This document shows positions 8,553 to 17,314 of a stretch of DNA of 64,000 nt, one piece after another. The stretch spans positions 682,001 through 746,000 of the forward strand of contig NZ_JADQDO010000002.1 of assembly GCF_015694465.1 (NCBI RefSeq). The letters are read 5' to 3'. Each line of letters opens with the position of its first letter. Positions within the stretch are counted from its first letter, which is position 1. The notes under the pieces are model-generated. The model saw only the letters and a program-made list of their open reading frames with translations. It did no database searches and had not been told where the DNA came from. Source of the stretch: Microvirga alba (GTDB lineage: Bacteria > Pseudomonadota > Alphaproteobacteria > Rhizobiales > Beijerinckiaceae). The position numbers and the translations under genes were made by a program.

Positions 8553-9959
8553 TTATCCCCCGAAAAACACCAACGTCGCGATCAGGAACGTCGGTAGCAA
8601 AATCGCGCCCGACCACAGCATATAGCCGAAGAAGCTCGGCATCTTCACGCCGCCCTCGCGGGCGATGGCGTAGACCATGAAGTTCGGCGCGTTGCCGATA
8701 TACGAATTCGCGCCCATGAACACCGCGCCCGCCGAGACGGCGGCGAGCGTCAGCGCACCCTTGGTCATCAGCGCCTGCGGATCGCCGCCCGCCAGCTCGA
8801 AGAACACCAGATAGGTCGGCGCATTGTCGAGGAACGAGGACAGGCCGCCCGCGAGCCAGAAATACGCGGCGTTGTTGGCGCTGCCGTCTGGATTCGTCAC
8901 CAGCGCCACGAGCGGCGCGAAGGCCCCGCTTGCACCCGCCTTGAGCATCGCGAGCGCGGGAATGATGGTGATGAAGATGCCCGCGAAAAGCTTCGCGACT
9001 TCCAGGATCGGTCCCCACGAAAAACCGTTATCGAAACGGTTCGCTTTGGGGGTCAGCGCGAGCGAGACCGCGGTGACGGCGATCATGATGAGGTCGCGAA
9101 CCATATTGGCGACTTCGATCTCGCTGCCGGCGAGCGTGAAGCGGCCCAGATCCACCGTCGCGCTCATCAAAATCGCGCCGATGATGACTGCGATCAGCAC
9201 GAAATTGATTCCGCCATCGATGCGTACCGGATTGTCCGGCGTCGGATCGGGGCGGGTGCGACCTTCCTTTTTGTAGATGAAGCGATCCACCAGGAAAAAC
9301 AGCGCCAGCAGCAGGCCGCTGACGAAAAGCGTCGACGGCAGGAGATGGCGCGTCGTCCAGAAGAAATCGACGCCGCGCAGGAAGCCGAGGAACAGCGGCG
9401 GATCGCCGAGCGGCGTCAGCGAGCCGCCGACGTTCGACACCAGGAAGATGAAGAACACGACCACATGCACATTGTGTCTGCGGTCGTCATTGGCGCGCAG
9501 CACGGGGCGGATCATCACCATCGACGCGCCGGTCGTGCCGATGAAACTCGCGAGCACCGTCCCGATGGCCAGAAGTACCGTGTTGGTGACGGGCGCGCCG
9601 TGGATGTTGCCGCGCACCAGAATGCCGCCCGCCACCGTGAACAAAGCGAGCAGCAGCAGGATGAAGGGGATGTATTCGAGGAACGCCGTATGGGCGAGCG
9701 TGTGCAAGGCTGTCGTCGGCCCCTCGCTCAGGGCCATGGGAACGAGGACCAGCAGGCCCCACAGGGCCGCGATCTTGCCCTGATGATGTCCCCAGACCTC
9801 CGGCGCGAGCAGCGGAAACAGGGCGATGGACAGGAGAATGCCGGCGAAGGGCAGCGCCCAGATGAAGCCCAAGGACCGCCCGTCGAGTTCCGCCGCGAAG
9901 GCGGCTTCGGGCAAAAGGGTCAGGGCGGCGGCAAGCGCCAGGCTCATCACGCGAAGCAT
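8553..9959 (-). CDS. Sodium:proton antiporter of the NhaD/citrate-transporter (IT) superfamily
   Basis: Polytopic inner-membrane protein of 468 residues with about 12 hydrophobic segments. Begins MLRVMSLALAAALTLLPEAAFAAE, a cleavable-looking signal typical of NhaD-like proteins, followed by membrane segments with the motifs FIGTTGASMVMIRP, NVGGSLTPLGDPPLFLGF and SSFLDNAPTYLVFF, which are characteristic of this family. Start at 9959 chosen because GAGGGGG lies 9 bases upstream; an earlier frame start at 10007 has no such site. Probably exports Na+ in exchange for H+. The ion specificity is inferred from family. It faces the preceding gene tail to tail across a family A repeat. Confidence 0.85.
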   Translation of the reverse strand: MLRVMSLALAAALTLLPEAAFAAELDGRSLGFIWALPFAGILLSIALFPLLAPEVWGHHQGKIAALWGLLVLVPMALSEGPTTALHTLAHTAFLEYIPFILLLLALFTVAGGILVRGNIHGAPVTNTVLLAIGTVLASFIGTTGASMVMIRPVLRANDDRRHNVHVVVFFIFLVSNVGGSLTPLGDPPLFLGFLRGVDFFWTTRHLLPSTLFVSGLLLALFFLVDRFIYKKEGRTRPDPTPDNPVRIDGGINFVLIAVIIGAILMSATVDLGRFTLAGSEIEVANMVRDLIMIAVTAVSLALTPKANRFDNGFSWGPILEVAKLFAGIFITIIPALAMLKAGASGAFAPLVALVTNPDGSANNAAYFWLAGGLSSFLDNAPTYLVFFELAGGDPQALMTKGALTLAAVSAGAVFMGANSYIGNAPNFMVYAIAREGGVKMPSFFGYMLWSGAILLPTFLIATLVFFGG

Positions 9960-10129
9960 GGATTCATCCCCCTCACCGGTTTGGCCGGCGTCGTCGTTGA
10001 TGGTCAAGGTTTAGGGGATGGAGAAAAGGGCCGCAACGGCTTGGCCATTAACCGGCTATTCAGCTTGATGGAAAGATAGTAACAAAAAGTCGTACGAGGG
10101 CGCACAAAAGCGCTTTGGGATAAGGACCG

Positions 10130-10921
10130 ATGTGCCGCTTTCTTGCCTATCGGGGAGAGCCGATCTTCCTCGCTGATCTGGTCTGCGCTCCGGCGCATTC
10201 GCTGGTCCATCAATCGCTTCATGCCGTTGAAGCCAAGACGGGGACCAACGGCGACGGGTTCGGCATTGGCTGGTATGGCGAGCGAAACGAGCCCGGCCTC
10301 TATCGGGAGGTTCGCCCCGCCTGGTCCGACGAGAATTTGCGAAGCCTGTGCGATCAGGTCCGCTCCCGCCTGTTCTTCGCCCATGTGCGCGCGTCCACCG
10401 GCACCTCGACCACCCGCTCGAACTGCCACCCATTCACGCATGGGCGGCACCTGTTCATGCATAACGGGCAGATCGGCGGCTATGGCCGCATCAAGCGCCG
10501 CCTCGAGGCGCTGATCCCCGATGACCTGTACGACACGCGCGTCGGCACCACGGATTCGGAGGCGATCTTCCTTCTTGCGCTCGCCAACGGCCTCGGCGCG
10601 GACCCGGTCGCCGCCATGGCGCGCACCTTGAAGACCGTGCGCTGCCTGATGGACGAGGCGGGGATCGACGAACCGTTCAAGTTCACGGCTGCCTTCACCG
10701 ACGGCGAAAGCCTTTTCGCTTATCGCTGGTCCTGCGATGCCAAGCCGCCGACCCTCTATTTCCGCGAGGAGCGGGGTGGTCTTCTGGTGGTTTCCGAGCC
10801 CATCGACGACAAGGATCGCGGCTGGCGCGAAGTGCCCAAGGGCTGCACCCTCGTCGCACGGGCGGGCGAGGCGGTCCGGGTCGAATGCCTGAACGAGGCG
10901 ATGAGCCGGCTCGCGGCTTAA
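10130..10921 (+). CDS. Class II glutamine amidotransferase (YafJ/EgtC-like)
   Basis: 263-residue N-terminal-nucleophile amidotransferase domain. Cys2 (MCRFLAYRGEP), exposed after Met removal, is the expected catalytic nucleophile. The glutamine-pocket motifs GDGFGIGWYG, HVRASTG and MHNGQI are present. No synthase domain is fused, so the amide acceptor is unknown; YafJ-like proteins are of undefined function. Not in an evident operon: 170 bp upstream is the divergent antiporter, and 168 bp separate it from the penicillin-binding protein. Confidence 0.9.
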   Translation: MCRFLAYRGEPIFLADLVCAPAHSLVHQSLHAVEAKTGTNGDGFGIGWYGERNEPGLYREVRPAWSDENLRSLCDQVRSRLFFAHVRASTGTSTTRSNCHPFTHGRHLFMHNGQIGGYGRIKRRLEALIPDDLYDTRVGTTDSEAIFLLALANGLGADPVAAMARTLKTVRCLMDEAGIDEPFKFTAAFTDGESLFAYRWSCDAKPPTLYFREERGGLLVVSEPIDDKDRGWREVPKGCTLVARAGEAVRVECLNEAMSRLAA

Positions 10922-11089
10922 AACCGGCCCCGCACATCTGAAAAACGAGGCTCGTGGTGGGGCGGCAGCCGCAATCGCGGCAATTTCCCGTGAAACAAGG
11001 TTTAACCGCCCCTTAAACCGCCACAATTACCATGCCTCAGAACATGCCAAGGCTGGACCATACCAGCCGCAGGACAACGGGGTTTTCGA

Positions 11090-13231
11090 GTGGCGAACGG
11101 ACGTGATCGGCGCGAGCCGGTCTTCGACGCGCCCGCAGCCGATGCGGGGGGCCAGGATTTTCACCTCTCGCCAGAGGATCGGGCAGGGGGAACCATGTCG
11201 CGTCGCCGCCGCACCGATGATGACGATGGCGACAAGCCGATCCGTCGCGCGCCCCGCACCAAGAAGGCGAAGCGCAAGCGCGGCCGCTCGTCGGGCCGCT
11301 CCTTTCTGGGCAAGCTGTTTTACGCCGGCGTGGTGCTCTGCCTCTGGGGCGTGATCGCAGTCGGAGGCGTCGTCGCCTATTACGCCGCGCAATTGCCGCC
11401 GATCGATCAGCTCACCGTGCCCAAGCGGCCGCCGAATATTGCTATCCTGGCCAGCGACGGCACGCTCCTTGCCAACCGGGGCGAAATGGGCGGGCGCACG
11501 GTCTCGATCAAGGAATTGCCGCCCTATCTGCCAAAGGCCTTCGTCGCCATCGAGGATCGGCGCTTCTACGACCATTACGGTATCGACCCGGTCGGCATCG
11601 CCCGCGCGGTGTTCCGCAACATCACCCGGCGCGGCGGCGGCATGCAGGGCGGATCGACCCTGACGCAGCAGCTCGCCAAGAACCTGTTCCTGACCCAGGA
11701 GCGGACCGCCTCGCGAAAAATCCAGGAAGCGATCTTGGCGCTCTGGCTGGAGCGCAACTACTCCAAGGACCAGATCCTCGAACTCTACCTGAACCGGGTC
11801 TATTTCGGCGCCGGCTCCTATGGCATCGAGGCGGCGGCCCAGCGCTATTACGGCAAATCCGCCCGCGCGGTCTCCCTCTCGGAGGCAGCGGTGCTCGCTG
11901 GCCTCGTCCAGGCGCCGTCGCGTCTTGCCCCCAACCGCAACCGGGAAGCCGCCCAGGCCCGCGCCGAACTCGTGATCGCGGCCATGAACGAACTCGGCTT
12001 CATCACTCCGGGCATGACCAAGACCGCGCTCGGCGCGCCGGCGCAGCCCCTCAAGCCCCAGGGGGCGGGCTCCGTCAACTACGCCGCCGATTACGTGATG
12101 GACGTGCTCGATGATTTCGTCGGCACGGTGGAATCCGACATCGTGGTCCAGACCACCATCGAGCCCGCCCTGCAAAGCGCCGCCGAGCGGTCGCTGGTGG
12201 ACGAGCTCAACGCCAAGGGGCAGAAGTTCAACGTCGGCCAGGGCGCGTTCGTCGCCCTGCAGCCGGACGGCGCGGTCAGGGCGCTCGTCGGCGGCCGGAA
12301 TTACGAGACGAGCCAGTTCAACCGGGCGACGACCGCCCGCCGCCAACCCGGCTCGTCGTTCAAGCCCTTCGTCTACCTCACCGCCATCGAGCGCGGCCTG
12401 ACCCCCGACACGGTGCGCGAGGATTCGCCCGTCAACTACAAGGGCTGGCAGCCGGAGAACTACGATCGCGGCTATCGCGGCCCACTCACCTTGCGCGACG
12501 CGCTGGCGCTCTCTCTCAACACCATCGCGGTCAAGCTCAACCTGGAGGTCGGCCCGAAGGCGGTGGTACAGACCGCACAACGACTCGGCATCTCCTCGCC
12601 CCTCCAGGCCGTTCCGGCGCTCGCGCTTGGCACCTCTGAGGTGACGCCGCTCGAATTGGTCGCGGCCTACGCCGCCTTTGCCAATGGCGGCACCGGGGTC
12701 ATTCCCTACGTCATCGAGCAGGTGAAGGGCACGGACGGCAAGGTCGTCTACAAGCGCTCAAACGCCGGCGGCTTGGGACGCGTCATCGATCCGAACGCGG
12801 TCGCGATGATGAACGAGATGATGCACAACACCTTTGTCATCGGCACGGCGAAGAAGGCTCAGATCCCCGGTTGGATCATGGCCGGCAAGACCGGAACCAC
12901 GAACGATTACAAGGATGCCTGGTTCGTCGGCTTCACCGGCAATCTGGTGGCGGGCGTCTGGCTGGGAAATGACGACGGGTCGCTGACCAAGCGCGTCACC
13001 GGCGGCAACCTGCCGACCGAAGTCTGGCACGAATTCATGAAGGTGGCGCTGAAGGACAAGCAGCCCGTGCCGCTCCCCGGCAGCGACCGTTTCATGCCGA
13101 GGCCTTCCGATGCACCTCTCGCGGGCCTGTTCGGCACCACGGCCCCCCAACCGCCGGAAAGCGGCTGGGTCGCGCCGGCGCAGAAGCCGAGCCGCCAGAA
13201 AAACCTGCTGGAGCGTTTATTCGGGCTTTAG
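11090..13231 (+). CDS. Class A penicillin-binding protein 1A-type (bifunctional transglycosylase/transpeptidase)
   Basis: Peptidoglycan polymerase and cross-linker anchored by one membrane segment near residues 75-100. The cytosolic N-terminus is very basic (RRRRTD, KKAKRKRGRSSGRS). Glycosyltransferase 51 domain: catalytic Glu155 in AIEDRRFYDHYG and GGSTLTQQLAKNL. Transpeptidase domain: S422-x-x-K425 in PGSSFKPF, SLN in ALSLNTI, and KTGT at 600-603. Start is taken as GTG 11090 because the RREPxFD...LSPEDR leader looks like that of related proteins; ATG 11195 (MSRRRR) behind AGGGGGAA is a good alternative. The 3' end overlaps the convergent gene by 15 bp. 713 residues, lacking the OB insertion of larger PBP1A forms as far as I can see. 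Confidence 0.95.
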   Translation: MANGRDRREPVFDAPAADAGGQDFHLSPEDRAGGTMSRRRRTDDDDGDKPIRRAPRTKKAKRKRGRSSGRSFLGKLFYAGVVLCLWGVIAVGGVVAYYAAQLPPIDQLTVPKRPPNIAILASDGTLLANRGEMGGRTVSIKELPPYLPKAFVAIEDRRFYDHYGIDPVGIARAVFRNITRRGGGMQGGSTLTQQLAKNLFLTQERTASRKIQEAILALWLERNYSKDQILELYLNRVYFGAGSYGIEAAAQRYYGKSARAVSLSEAAVLAGLVQAPSRLAPNRNREAAQARAELVIAAMNELGFITPGMTKTALGAPAQPLKPQGAGSVNYAADYVMDVLDDFVGTVESDIVVQTTIEPALQSAAERSLVDELNAKGQKFNVGQGAFVALQPDGAVRALVGGRNYETSQFNRATTARRQPGSSFKPFVYLTAIERGLTPDTVREDSPVNYKGWQPENYDRGYRGPLTLRDALALSLNTIAVKLNLEVGPKAVVQTAQRLGISSPLQAVPALALGTSEVTPLELVAAYAAFANGGTGVIPYVIEQVKGTDGKVVYKRSNAGGLGRVIDPNAVAMMNEMMHNTFVIGTAKKAQIPGWIMAGKTGTTNDYKDAWFVGFTGNLVAGVWLGNDDGSLTKRVTGGNLPTEVWHEFMKVALKDKQPVPLPGSDRFMPRPSDAPLAGLFGTTAPQPPESGWVAPAQKPSRQKNLLERLFGL

Positions 13232-13693
13232 CGATTTCCGCCGGAAGACGAAAAGCTGGGCCAGCAGGAAGTAGAAAAAGGCGATCCCGCCCCCCACGAC
13301 GATGCCTGTCGCTCCGAGGCAGGCCGAGATGATGGCGAAATCGGAGAGATTGGCTTTCGAGGTGTCGCCAAGAAGGTTGATCGCCCCCGTCGCCGCGATG
13401 GTGATGGCAAGGGCGGCGATTGGAAAGATCGCTCCCACGACCGTGCCAGCGACCAGATAAGGGGTCGGATTGCCCCCCGCGCGACGCGCGACGACGGGGA
13501 GCACAAGGAGCGTCACCAAGGCCGCCCATATCAAAAGTTCCGGCCAGCTGGTGGACAGGATCCCGAGGCCGAAAGCCGGGATCAGGATGCCGAATCCGAG
13601 CGTGCTGACGGTAATGACCGCGAAGATGAACACCGGAACGAGTACACCGCCGAGCAGCAACGCGCGCCACATGAGAAAGCCCCCCAACGACAT
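13217..13693 (-). CDS. Hypothetical integral membrane protein
   Basis: 158 residues with four to five strongly hydrophobic segments (near 8-50, 52-66, 78-103 and 120-150) and a basic tail FRRKSLKPE. I do not recognise a family. ATG at 13693 directly abuts the stop of the upstream transporter gene (0 bp between), so the two are surely co-transcribed and probably translationally coupled. The 3' end overlaps the convergent penicillin-binding protein gene by 15 bp. Confidence 0.8.
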   Translation of the reverse strand: MSLGGFLMWRALLLGGVLVPVFIFAVITVSTLGFGILIPAFGLGILSTSWPELLIWAALVTLLVLPVVARRAGGNPTPYLVAGTVVGAIFPIAALAITIAATGAINLLGDTSKANLSDFAIISACLGATGIVVGGGIAFFYFLLAQLFVFRRKSLKPE

Positions 13694-14881
13694 CTAACCC
13701 TGCCGCGCCCGCTCGGTGCCCAAGAAGACGGCGAGCGCCAGAACGCCTGTCCCCGCAATCGCCAGCGGCAGGGGCAGGGCGGAGGCGCCGAGGTTTTGGC
13801 CAAGCACGATGCCGAGGATGGCGGCCGCCGTCATCTGGCAGATGCCGAGAAGCGATGAGGCCGCTCCCGCCCGATCCGGGAACGGCATCAGCGCGGACGC
13901 CATGGATTGCGGCATGGTGAGGCCGACACCGAGCGCGTAGATCGCCATCGGCCCCGTGATCGCCAAGGAGGAGGTTGCGCCCGAGGCCACGAGCACCACC
14001 ATCGTCATCCCGCCGAGCGCGAGGCTGATGGTTCCGAGTTTGATCGTGCCGTCGAGCCCGCGCCGCCCGACGATGCGCTGCGCCAGCGACGTTCCGGCGA
14101 TGTAACCGACCACCATGAAGGCGAAGGAGAAGGCATAAGGGAGCTGGTCCAGGCCGTAGAGGCCTTGGAGCACGAAGGACGAGCCGGAAATGAAGGCGAA
14201 AAGCCCGCCATAGGCGAGCGTCGAGAGGAGCACGTAGACCCGGTAACCGCGATGCTTCATGAGCGTGCGAAACCCTTTGAGGATCGCGAGAAACGACAGG
14301 GGCAGGTCCGACTTCGCGCGGATCGACTCGGGCAGGCGCCAGGCGACGATTGCGGCGAGCGCTGCACCGCTGAGGATCGTCACGATGAAGTTCATGCGCC
14401 ACCCGCCCGCCTGCGCGACAAGGCCGCCGAAGACGGGAGCGACCGCCGGAACGACACCCATGATCGATCCCATGCGCGACAATTCCTTACCCGCGCGCGT
14501 ACCGTCATAGAGGTCTCTGACAACGGCGCGGGCGAGCACGACGGGGCCGGATGCTCCGAAGGCCTGCACGAAGCGCGCCAGGGTCAGAGCCTCGATGGTG
14601 GGCGCGAGCGCGCAGACCATGCTCGCCAGCGTGAAGAGCCCGAGGCCGAACAGCAGCACCGGCTTGCGGCCGACCCGGTCGGAAACGGGGCCATAGACGA
14701 ATTGCCCCGCCGCGAACCCCAGCAGGAAAGTGGAGAGGGTGAGCTGGGTCTGGCCGGTACTGGCCTTCAGTTCCGCCGCGATGACCGGCAGGGAGGGCAG
14801 ATACATGTCCGTCGAGAGCGGACCCATCGCGGTCAGCAGCGCCAGGACGACAGTAAGAGCGAGAGTGTCGGGCTTGAGCAT
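13694..14881 (-). CDS. MFS multidrug exporter, Bcr/CflA family
   Basis: About 395 residues, 12 membrane segments. Family signatures: GPLSTDMYLPSLPVIA at the first helix, GQFVYGPVSDRVGRKPVLL at the loop 2-3 motif, and RFVQAFGASGPVVLARAVVRD. Probably exports drugs or metabolites by proton antiport across the inner membrane. ATG 14881 is used as the start; TTG 14893 is possible because GGAAGAG lies 10 bases upstream of it. Followed with zero spacing by a small membrane protein gene. Confidence 0.93.
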   Translation of the reverse strand: MLKPDTLALTVVLALLTAMGPLSTDMYLPSLPVIAAELKASTGQTQLTLSTFLLGFAAGQFVYGPVSDRVGRKPVLLFGLGLFTLASMVCALAPTIEALTLARFVQAFGASGPVVLARAVVRDLYDGTRAGKELSRMGSIMGVVPAVAPVFGGLVAQAGGWRMNFIVTILSGAALAAIVAWRLPESIRAKSDLPLSFLAILKGFRTLMKHRGYRVYVLLSTLAYGGLFAFISGSSFVLQGLYGLDQLPYAFSFAFMVVGYIAGTSLAQRIVGRRGLDGTIKLGTISLALGGMTMVVLVASGATSSLAITGPMAIYALGVGLTMPQSMASALMPFPDRAGAASSLLGICQMTAAAILGIVLGQNLGASALPLPLAIAGTGVLALAVFLGTERARQG

Positions 14882-14973
14882 GGAACAATGCAACAGGAAA
14901 GAACTCTTCCGGCCTAAGCCGAAAAGCCCGCGCTGTCACGCCTTCATGCGTTTTTGACGGATGGAGGCAGCCC

Positions 14974-15717
14974 TCATCCGAATCGGTGCAGGGCGCTGCC
15001 GTAGGTCTTCAGCCAGGCCTCGGCCTCGTCCGTGCGGGGGCAGAGCTGGTAGGTCAGCTTCCAGAAGCGCTGGGAATGGTTGAGCTCGCGCAAATGCGCC
15101 ACTTCGTGAGCGGCAAGATAATCGAGCACGAAGGGCGGAGCCATGATGAGGCGCCAGGAGAAGTTCAGCGCCCCGTTGGCCGAGCAGGAGCCCCAGCGGC
15201 TCTTGGTGTCTCGGACGGTGATGCGCCGCGCCGGCACGCCGAGCGCGGCGGTGTGGCGCTTGACCGCCTCGGAGAAATCACGCCGGGCCTCGCCTTGAAG
15301 GAAGTCCTGCACGCGGCGGGTGACATGGGCCGGATCGCCCGTGACCGCGATGATCGGCTCGCCCGCGCTGCCCGTGGTTGCCCGGGTGATGCCGCGAATA
15401 CTCGACCAATGGACGACCTTGTGCGGCACGCCGCGTAAAGGGACGAGCGAACCCGGCTCGAACAGCACCCGTTTGGGCACCTTGGCGAGCCGCGTCGCAA
15501 TCCAGTTGCTGTGACTGTCAGCGAAGCGCTGCGCAAGGCCGATATCGGTGCGCTCGGGGATGGTGAGCACCACTTCGCCCGTGGCGTTCGACACGCGAAG
15601 GGTGATGCGTTTGGCCGTGGGCCGGCGTTTCAAGGCGACCTTGAAGGTCTGGCCTTGATGGGAAACCCTGAGGTGAGGGGGGTCCGCAGGAACGCGGCGG
15701 AACAGGGCGGATCTCAT
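14974..15717 (-). CDS. YgjP-like zinc metallohydrolase (M48-related, DUF45)
   Basis: 247 residues. Zinc-binding helix AAHEVAHLRELNHSQRFW (HExxH plus a downstream His) near the C-terminus, preceded by the family stretch DTKSRWGSCSANGALNFSWRLIMAP. The N-terminal half has LKRRPTAKRITLRV, typical of this family. Start at 15717 (MRSALFRR) because upstream sequence in frame is not conserved-looking and no earlier good start exists. Function of the family is poorly known; a cytosolic peptidase is likely. It lies about 75 bp after phaZ. Confidence 0.9.
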   Translation of the reverse strand: MRSALFRRVPADPPHLRVSHQGQTFKVALKRRPTAKRITLRVSNATGEVVLTIPERTDIGLAQRFADSHSNWIATRLAKVPKRVLFEPGSLVPLRGVPHKVVHWSSIRGITRATTGSAGEPIIAVTGDPAHVTRRVQDFLQGEARRDFSEAVKRHTAALGVPARRITVRDTKSRWGSCSANGALNFSWRLIMAPPFVLDYLAAHEVAHLRELNHSQRFWKLTYQLCPRTDEAEAWLKTYGSALHRFG

Positions 15718-15793
15718 ATCCGCAATCTGCCCCGCCGATGGGTCTTTGTCAGCGCAGCCGTTTGCCGCTGCTAAGAATGGCTTTTGCGCAGGG

Positions 15794-17056
15794 TTATGAT
15801 CTTGACGGCTTCTTTCGGGCCGGCTCTCGCTCGTGCGTCTGAGTGAATTCAACGATTCGAGGAGCAATTTCAGCCCGGAACCGAGAGCCGTTGAAGACGC
15901 CATAATGGCCGACCCCGTCTTGCAGGTGGTAGAGCTTCTTGTCCGATGACAGGTTCGGCGTGAGTTCCAGCGCCGCCAGGGTCTGGCCGACGCCCGAAAT
16001 GTCGTCGCGCTCGCCCTCGATCGCCATGATGGCGCAGCGGCGGATCGCCATGAGATCCACCGGCTTGTCCCGGTGCATCATCTCGCCCTTGGGCAATTCG
16101 TGCCGCACGAAGACCTTGTCGACCGTCTGAAGGTAGAACTCGGCGGTCAGGTCCATGACGGCCATATACTCGTCATAGAAGTCCCGGTGCTTCTCGGCCG
16201 AATCGCCGTCGCCGTCGACGAGATGATTGAACATCTCCCAATGAGCGCTCACATGTCGGTCGAGATTCATAGCCATGAAGCCGGAGAGCTGCAGGAAGCC
16301 TGGATAGACGCTGCGCCAGAAACCCGGATGGGCCGGGGGCACCTTGCTGACGCAATGCTGGCGGAACCATTCGATTCCGCGCTCTTCGGCGAGCTGGTTG
16401 ACCGCCGTCGGCGAGCGCCGGGTGTCGATGGGGCCGCCCATGAGAATCATCGAGCGCGGCGTGCAGGGGTCGTCCTCGGCCTCCATGCGGGCAATCGCGG
16501 CGATCACCGGCACGGCCGGCTGGCACACCGCCATCACATGCAGATCCGGCCCGAAGGAACGGAACATGGCGATCATGTAGTCGATGTAATCGTCGAGATC
16601 GAAGGAGCCTTCCGCCAGTGGCACCATGCGGGCATCCGTCCAATCGGTGATCATGACCTGATGGGTCGGAAGAAACGTCTCGACAGTGCCGCGCAACAGG
16701 GTGGCGTAGTGGCCGGACATGGGGGCGACGATCAGAAGCTTCGGCTGCGCCTTGGCGCGCGGGTGGTCCCGGTCGAAGGAAATGACCTCGCAGAAGGGCC
16801 GCTCCCAGACGATCCGCTCGGTGACAGGGACTGCCTCGCCGTCGATCACGGTGGTGGGAAGGCCGAATTCTGGTTTGCCGTAGCGCCGGGTGGTTCGCTC
16901 GAACAGCTCACACGCCGCCGTTACGGTCCGACCGTAAGGGGTGTTGGTAAACGGGTTGCCCGGACTTTCGAATAACGTTTTCGTGACATCGGTGGCCGCG
17001 CGGGCGGGGCCCAAAAGCCAATGCGCGGTCTCGTACCAATAATAGGATAAGTTCAT
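15794..17056 (-). CDS. phaZ: Intracellular poly(3-hydroxybutyrate) depolymerase
   Basis: 420-residue alpha/beta hydrolase that mobilises stored PHB granules. The nucleophile elbow reads MAVCQPAVPV: a cysteine replaces serine, as in the intracellular PhaZ of Cupriavidus (Cys183). APMSGHYATLLRGTVE and MITDWTDARMVPL are family stretches, and GVGHYGVFNG carries the C-terminal histidine. ATG 17056 (MNLSYYWYE) is preferred because GGGG stands 6 bases upstream; ATG 17062 is the alternative. No PHB synthase or phasin lies nearby. The gene is divergent from regB. Confidence 0.95.
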   Translation of the reverse strand: MNLSYYWYETAHWLLGPARAATDVTKTLFESPGNPFTNTPYGRTVTAACELFERTTRRYGKPEFGLPTTVIDGEAVPVTERIVWERPFCEVISFDRDHPRAKAQPKLLIVAPMSGHYATLLRGTVETFLPTHQVMITDWTDARMVPLAEGSFDLDDYIDYMIAMFRSFGPDLHVMAVCQPAVPVIAAIARMEAEDDPCTPRSMILMGGPIDTRRSPTAVNQLAEERGIEWFRQHCVSKVPPAHPGFWRSVYPGFLQLSGFMAMNLDRHVSAHWEMFNHLVDGDGDSAEKHRDFYDEYMAVMDLTAEFYLQTVDKVFVRHELPKGEMMHRDKPVDLMAIRRCAIMAIEGERDDISGVGQTLAALELTPNLSSDKKLYHLQDGVGHYGVFNGSRFRAEIAPRIVEFTQTHEREPARKKPSRS

Positions 17057-17314
17057 CGTCATCCCCAGGGGCTGGGTACCCTGTTGTCCCCGCAAAGCGA
17101 GTTGGGTTTATCCTCAACCACAGCGTCAAGATGAGAGTTCCCGGATTTAATTGCAATGCCGTTAAGGACGCACCCTGATTCCGTACCCTTCTTCTCCTGA
17201 GAATTGGGTGATTTGCTGGGCTTTTGATCCCGATATGGGAAAAAGGGCTGAAAAAATCGTCGATCTGCACGGACTTTCTTGGCGAATCAACGAATGACCC
17301 TATCCTTGTGAATA

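Noticed and set aside
11027..12580. A 517-codon minus-strand frame across the penicillin-binding protein gene
   Set aside because: Shadow of a convincing PBP1A gene.
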